This document shows positions 23,281 to 24,330 of a stretch of DNA of 24,330 bases, in pieces; position 1 is the first letter of the stretch, and each line of letters opens with the position of its first letter. A program made the translations under genes and the position numbers. Below the pieces are notes generated by a model, which saw only the letters and a program-made list of their open reading frames with translations, ran no database searches and was not told the DNA's origin. The stretch comes from an uncultured Eggerthellaceae bacterium (lineage in GTDB: Bacteria; Actinomycetota; Coriobacteriia; Coriobacteriales; Eggerthellaceae): positions 1-24,330 of the forward strand of contig CAJTXX010000033.1 of NCBI GenBank assembly GCA_910584145.1. The letters run 5' to 3'.

Positions 23281-24330
23281 CGCTTGCCGCCTTGCGCACC
23301 CGCCGCACCAGCGCCGCAGCCGCTCATGTCGGTGTATATGGTGCCATCGCCGAATAGCAGCAGCCGCTCCGGCCCCGACAGCGCCGCGCGCGCCTGCTCG
23401 CGCAGGTTGTTCATGCCGCTCAGGAACTGGCGGTACATCACCAGCACCAGATAGCGGCCCATCTCGGTCAGCGTCAGCTCGCGGGCGTTGTCGGTGGCGA
23501 ATGCTCCGTGCAGCCGCATGAACGCCATCTCGGCAGACAGCCCCAGCTCGACGGGCACGCCGAATTCCTCGCGGAAGGCTCGCTTGTCGAGGCGCAGCCG
23601 GTACAGGTTCAGCAGGAAGCTATAGCGCATCAGGTCGCGCTTGCTCAGGGTCGATTTGCCCATGATGGACATGCGCCCCTCGGAGATATGGCGGTTGTAG
23701 TCGCTGATGCTGAAATCGTTCACATACAGCGCGCCCGCCAGATGCGTGATCGACCCGCTGCCGATGGCCGGGTAGTCGACATAGGAGGTCTGGTACTCGT
23801 CGTGCAGCAGCGCGTGGTCGCCTTCGCCATGCGCGCCAAGCCGGTTGAACGTCCACACCGTCTCGCGCCGGAAGAAGGGCGCATCGCCGCCGGCCAGCAC
23901 GCCATCGAGGATGCGGTAGAACCGCAGCTCGCGGTCCCAATCCATAGCGCCCAGCGTGCGCACCATATTCGCCGCTGTGGCGCCCGACACGTACAGCGGC
24001 GAGAACGTGGTCTGCCGCGCCCCGCACGCCACGATGCGCTCCAGGTCGGCGAAGAGCATATCCTCGGTCTGCGTGGGGAAGTTGAAGATCATATCGACGT
24101 TCAGCGAATCGAAGTACGGCAGCGCATCCGCGATGCGCTCCATGATGACCTCGCCGCTGCCGTATTTATCGTAGCGGTCCATCGTCTTCAGCAGGCTGTC
24201 GTCGAAGCTCTGCACGCCGACGCTCAGGCGCTGCACGCGCCCGCGCAGCGCATCGAGCCACGGCTGCACGAGGTGGTTCGGGTTCGTCTCGCTGGCCACC
24301 TCGTCGATATCCCACACAGCGCGCGCGAGG
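23277..24330 (-). CDS. HemN-like radical SAM protein, 5' end beyond the window
   Basis: The C-terminal 350 residues of a HemN/HemW-type radical SAM protein. The TNPNHL and RVQRLSVGVQSFDDSLLKTM segments are signatures of the family, followed by DMIFNFPTQTEDM and the conserved GSGSITHLAG. The CxxxCxxC iron-sulfur motif would be upstream, outside the window. The stop overlaps the menG ATG, so the pair forms an operon. Class C radical SAM methyltransferases MenK and MqnK, which methylate the menaquinone ring at C-7 or C-8, are HemN-like and are known from Coriobacteria such as Adlercreutzia and Collinsella. That role is my favoured inference. Coproporphyrinogen III dehydrogenase or a heme-related HemW/ChuW role is the alternative. 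Confidence 0.75.
   Translation of the reverse strand, partial: LARAVWDIDEVASETNPNHLVQPWLDALRGRVQRLSVGVQSFDDSLLKTMDRYDKYGSGEVIMERIADALPYFDSLNVDMIFNFPTQTEDMLFADLERIVACGARQTTFSPLYVSGATAANMVRTLGAMDWDRELRFYRILDGVLAGGDAPFFRRETVWTFNRLGAHGEGDHALLHDEYQTSYVDYPAIGSGSITHLAGALYVNDFSISDYNRHISEGRMSIMGKSTLSKRDLMRYSFLLNLYRLRLDKRAFREEFGVPVELGLSAEMAFMRLHGAFATDNARELTLTEMGRYLVLVMYRQFLSGMNNLREQARAALSGPERLLLFGDGTIYTDMSGCGAGAAGAQGGKR

Noticed and set aside
1..24330. CRISPR arrays, tRNA or rRNA genes, insertion sequences
   Set aside because: No regularly spaced repeats, RNA gene signatures or transposase frames were seen.

Overview
The window looks like a chromosome segment from a high-GC anaerobic actinobacterium, most likely of the class Coriobacteriia (Eggerthellaceae-like). 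The reasons are the strongly GC-biased third positions of the flanking genes, the style of the proteins, tandem NusG paralogues ahead of a glycan locus, and a HemN-like radical SAM gene coupled to menG. The genus is an inference; no rRNA or other marker lies in the window.

Layout. Bases 1-1090 (minus) hold an MFS transporter cut by the window edge. A 353-bp divergent gap with a ten-G homopolymer and a strong inverted repeat separates it from a long plus-strand surface-polysaccharide locus (1444-21307). The locus begins with two different NusG/LoaP-like antitermination factors, followed by a membrane phosphoglycosyl transferase, a WchF-like rhamnosyltransferase, a GT4 enzyme, a Wzy-like polymerase, a GT8-like enzyme and another GT-B enzyme. 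Next come five genes matching the CDP-3,6-dideoxyhexose route: glucose-1-phosphate cytidylyltransferase, CDP-glucose 4,6-dehydratase, an iron-sulfur 3-dehydrase, an SDR reductase and an RmlC-like epimerase. A Wzx-type flippase and UDP-glucose 6-dehydrogenase follow. After about 0.9 kb of small and decayed genes, which include a probable antitoxin/GNAT remnant, comes rmlA-rmlD-rmlB-rmlC for dTDP-L-rhamnose. The locus thus supplies CDP-dideoxyhexose, UDP-glucuronate and dTDP-rhamnose, starts a lipid-linked repeat unit, extends it, flips it and polymerises it. No Wzz/Wzd-Wze chain-length system is in the window.

Base composition is mosaic. The two ends are very GC-rich, whereas about 4316-9430 and 13600-15700 are clearly AT-richer. 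This fits a swapped, strain-specific core between conserved flanks.

After the locus, a promoter drives a stand-alone protein with a Phd-like N terminus and a DUF3320-like C terminus (21411-22409). A GC-rich nested inverted repeat separates it from a convergent minus-strand pair: menG and a HemN-like radical SAM gene (5' end cut off). That pair may make a methylated menaquinone.

The most interesting points are the predicted CDP-ascarylose-like pathway in an actinobacterium without its usual E3 reductase, the paired NusG paralogues behind a G10 tract, the decayed toxin-antitoxin scar at the edge of the variable core, and the radical SAM-menG coupling.
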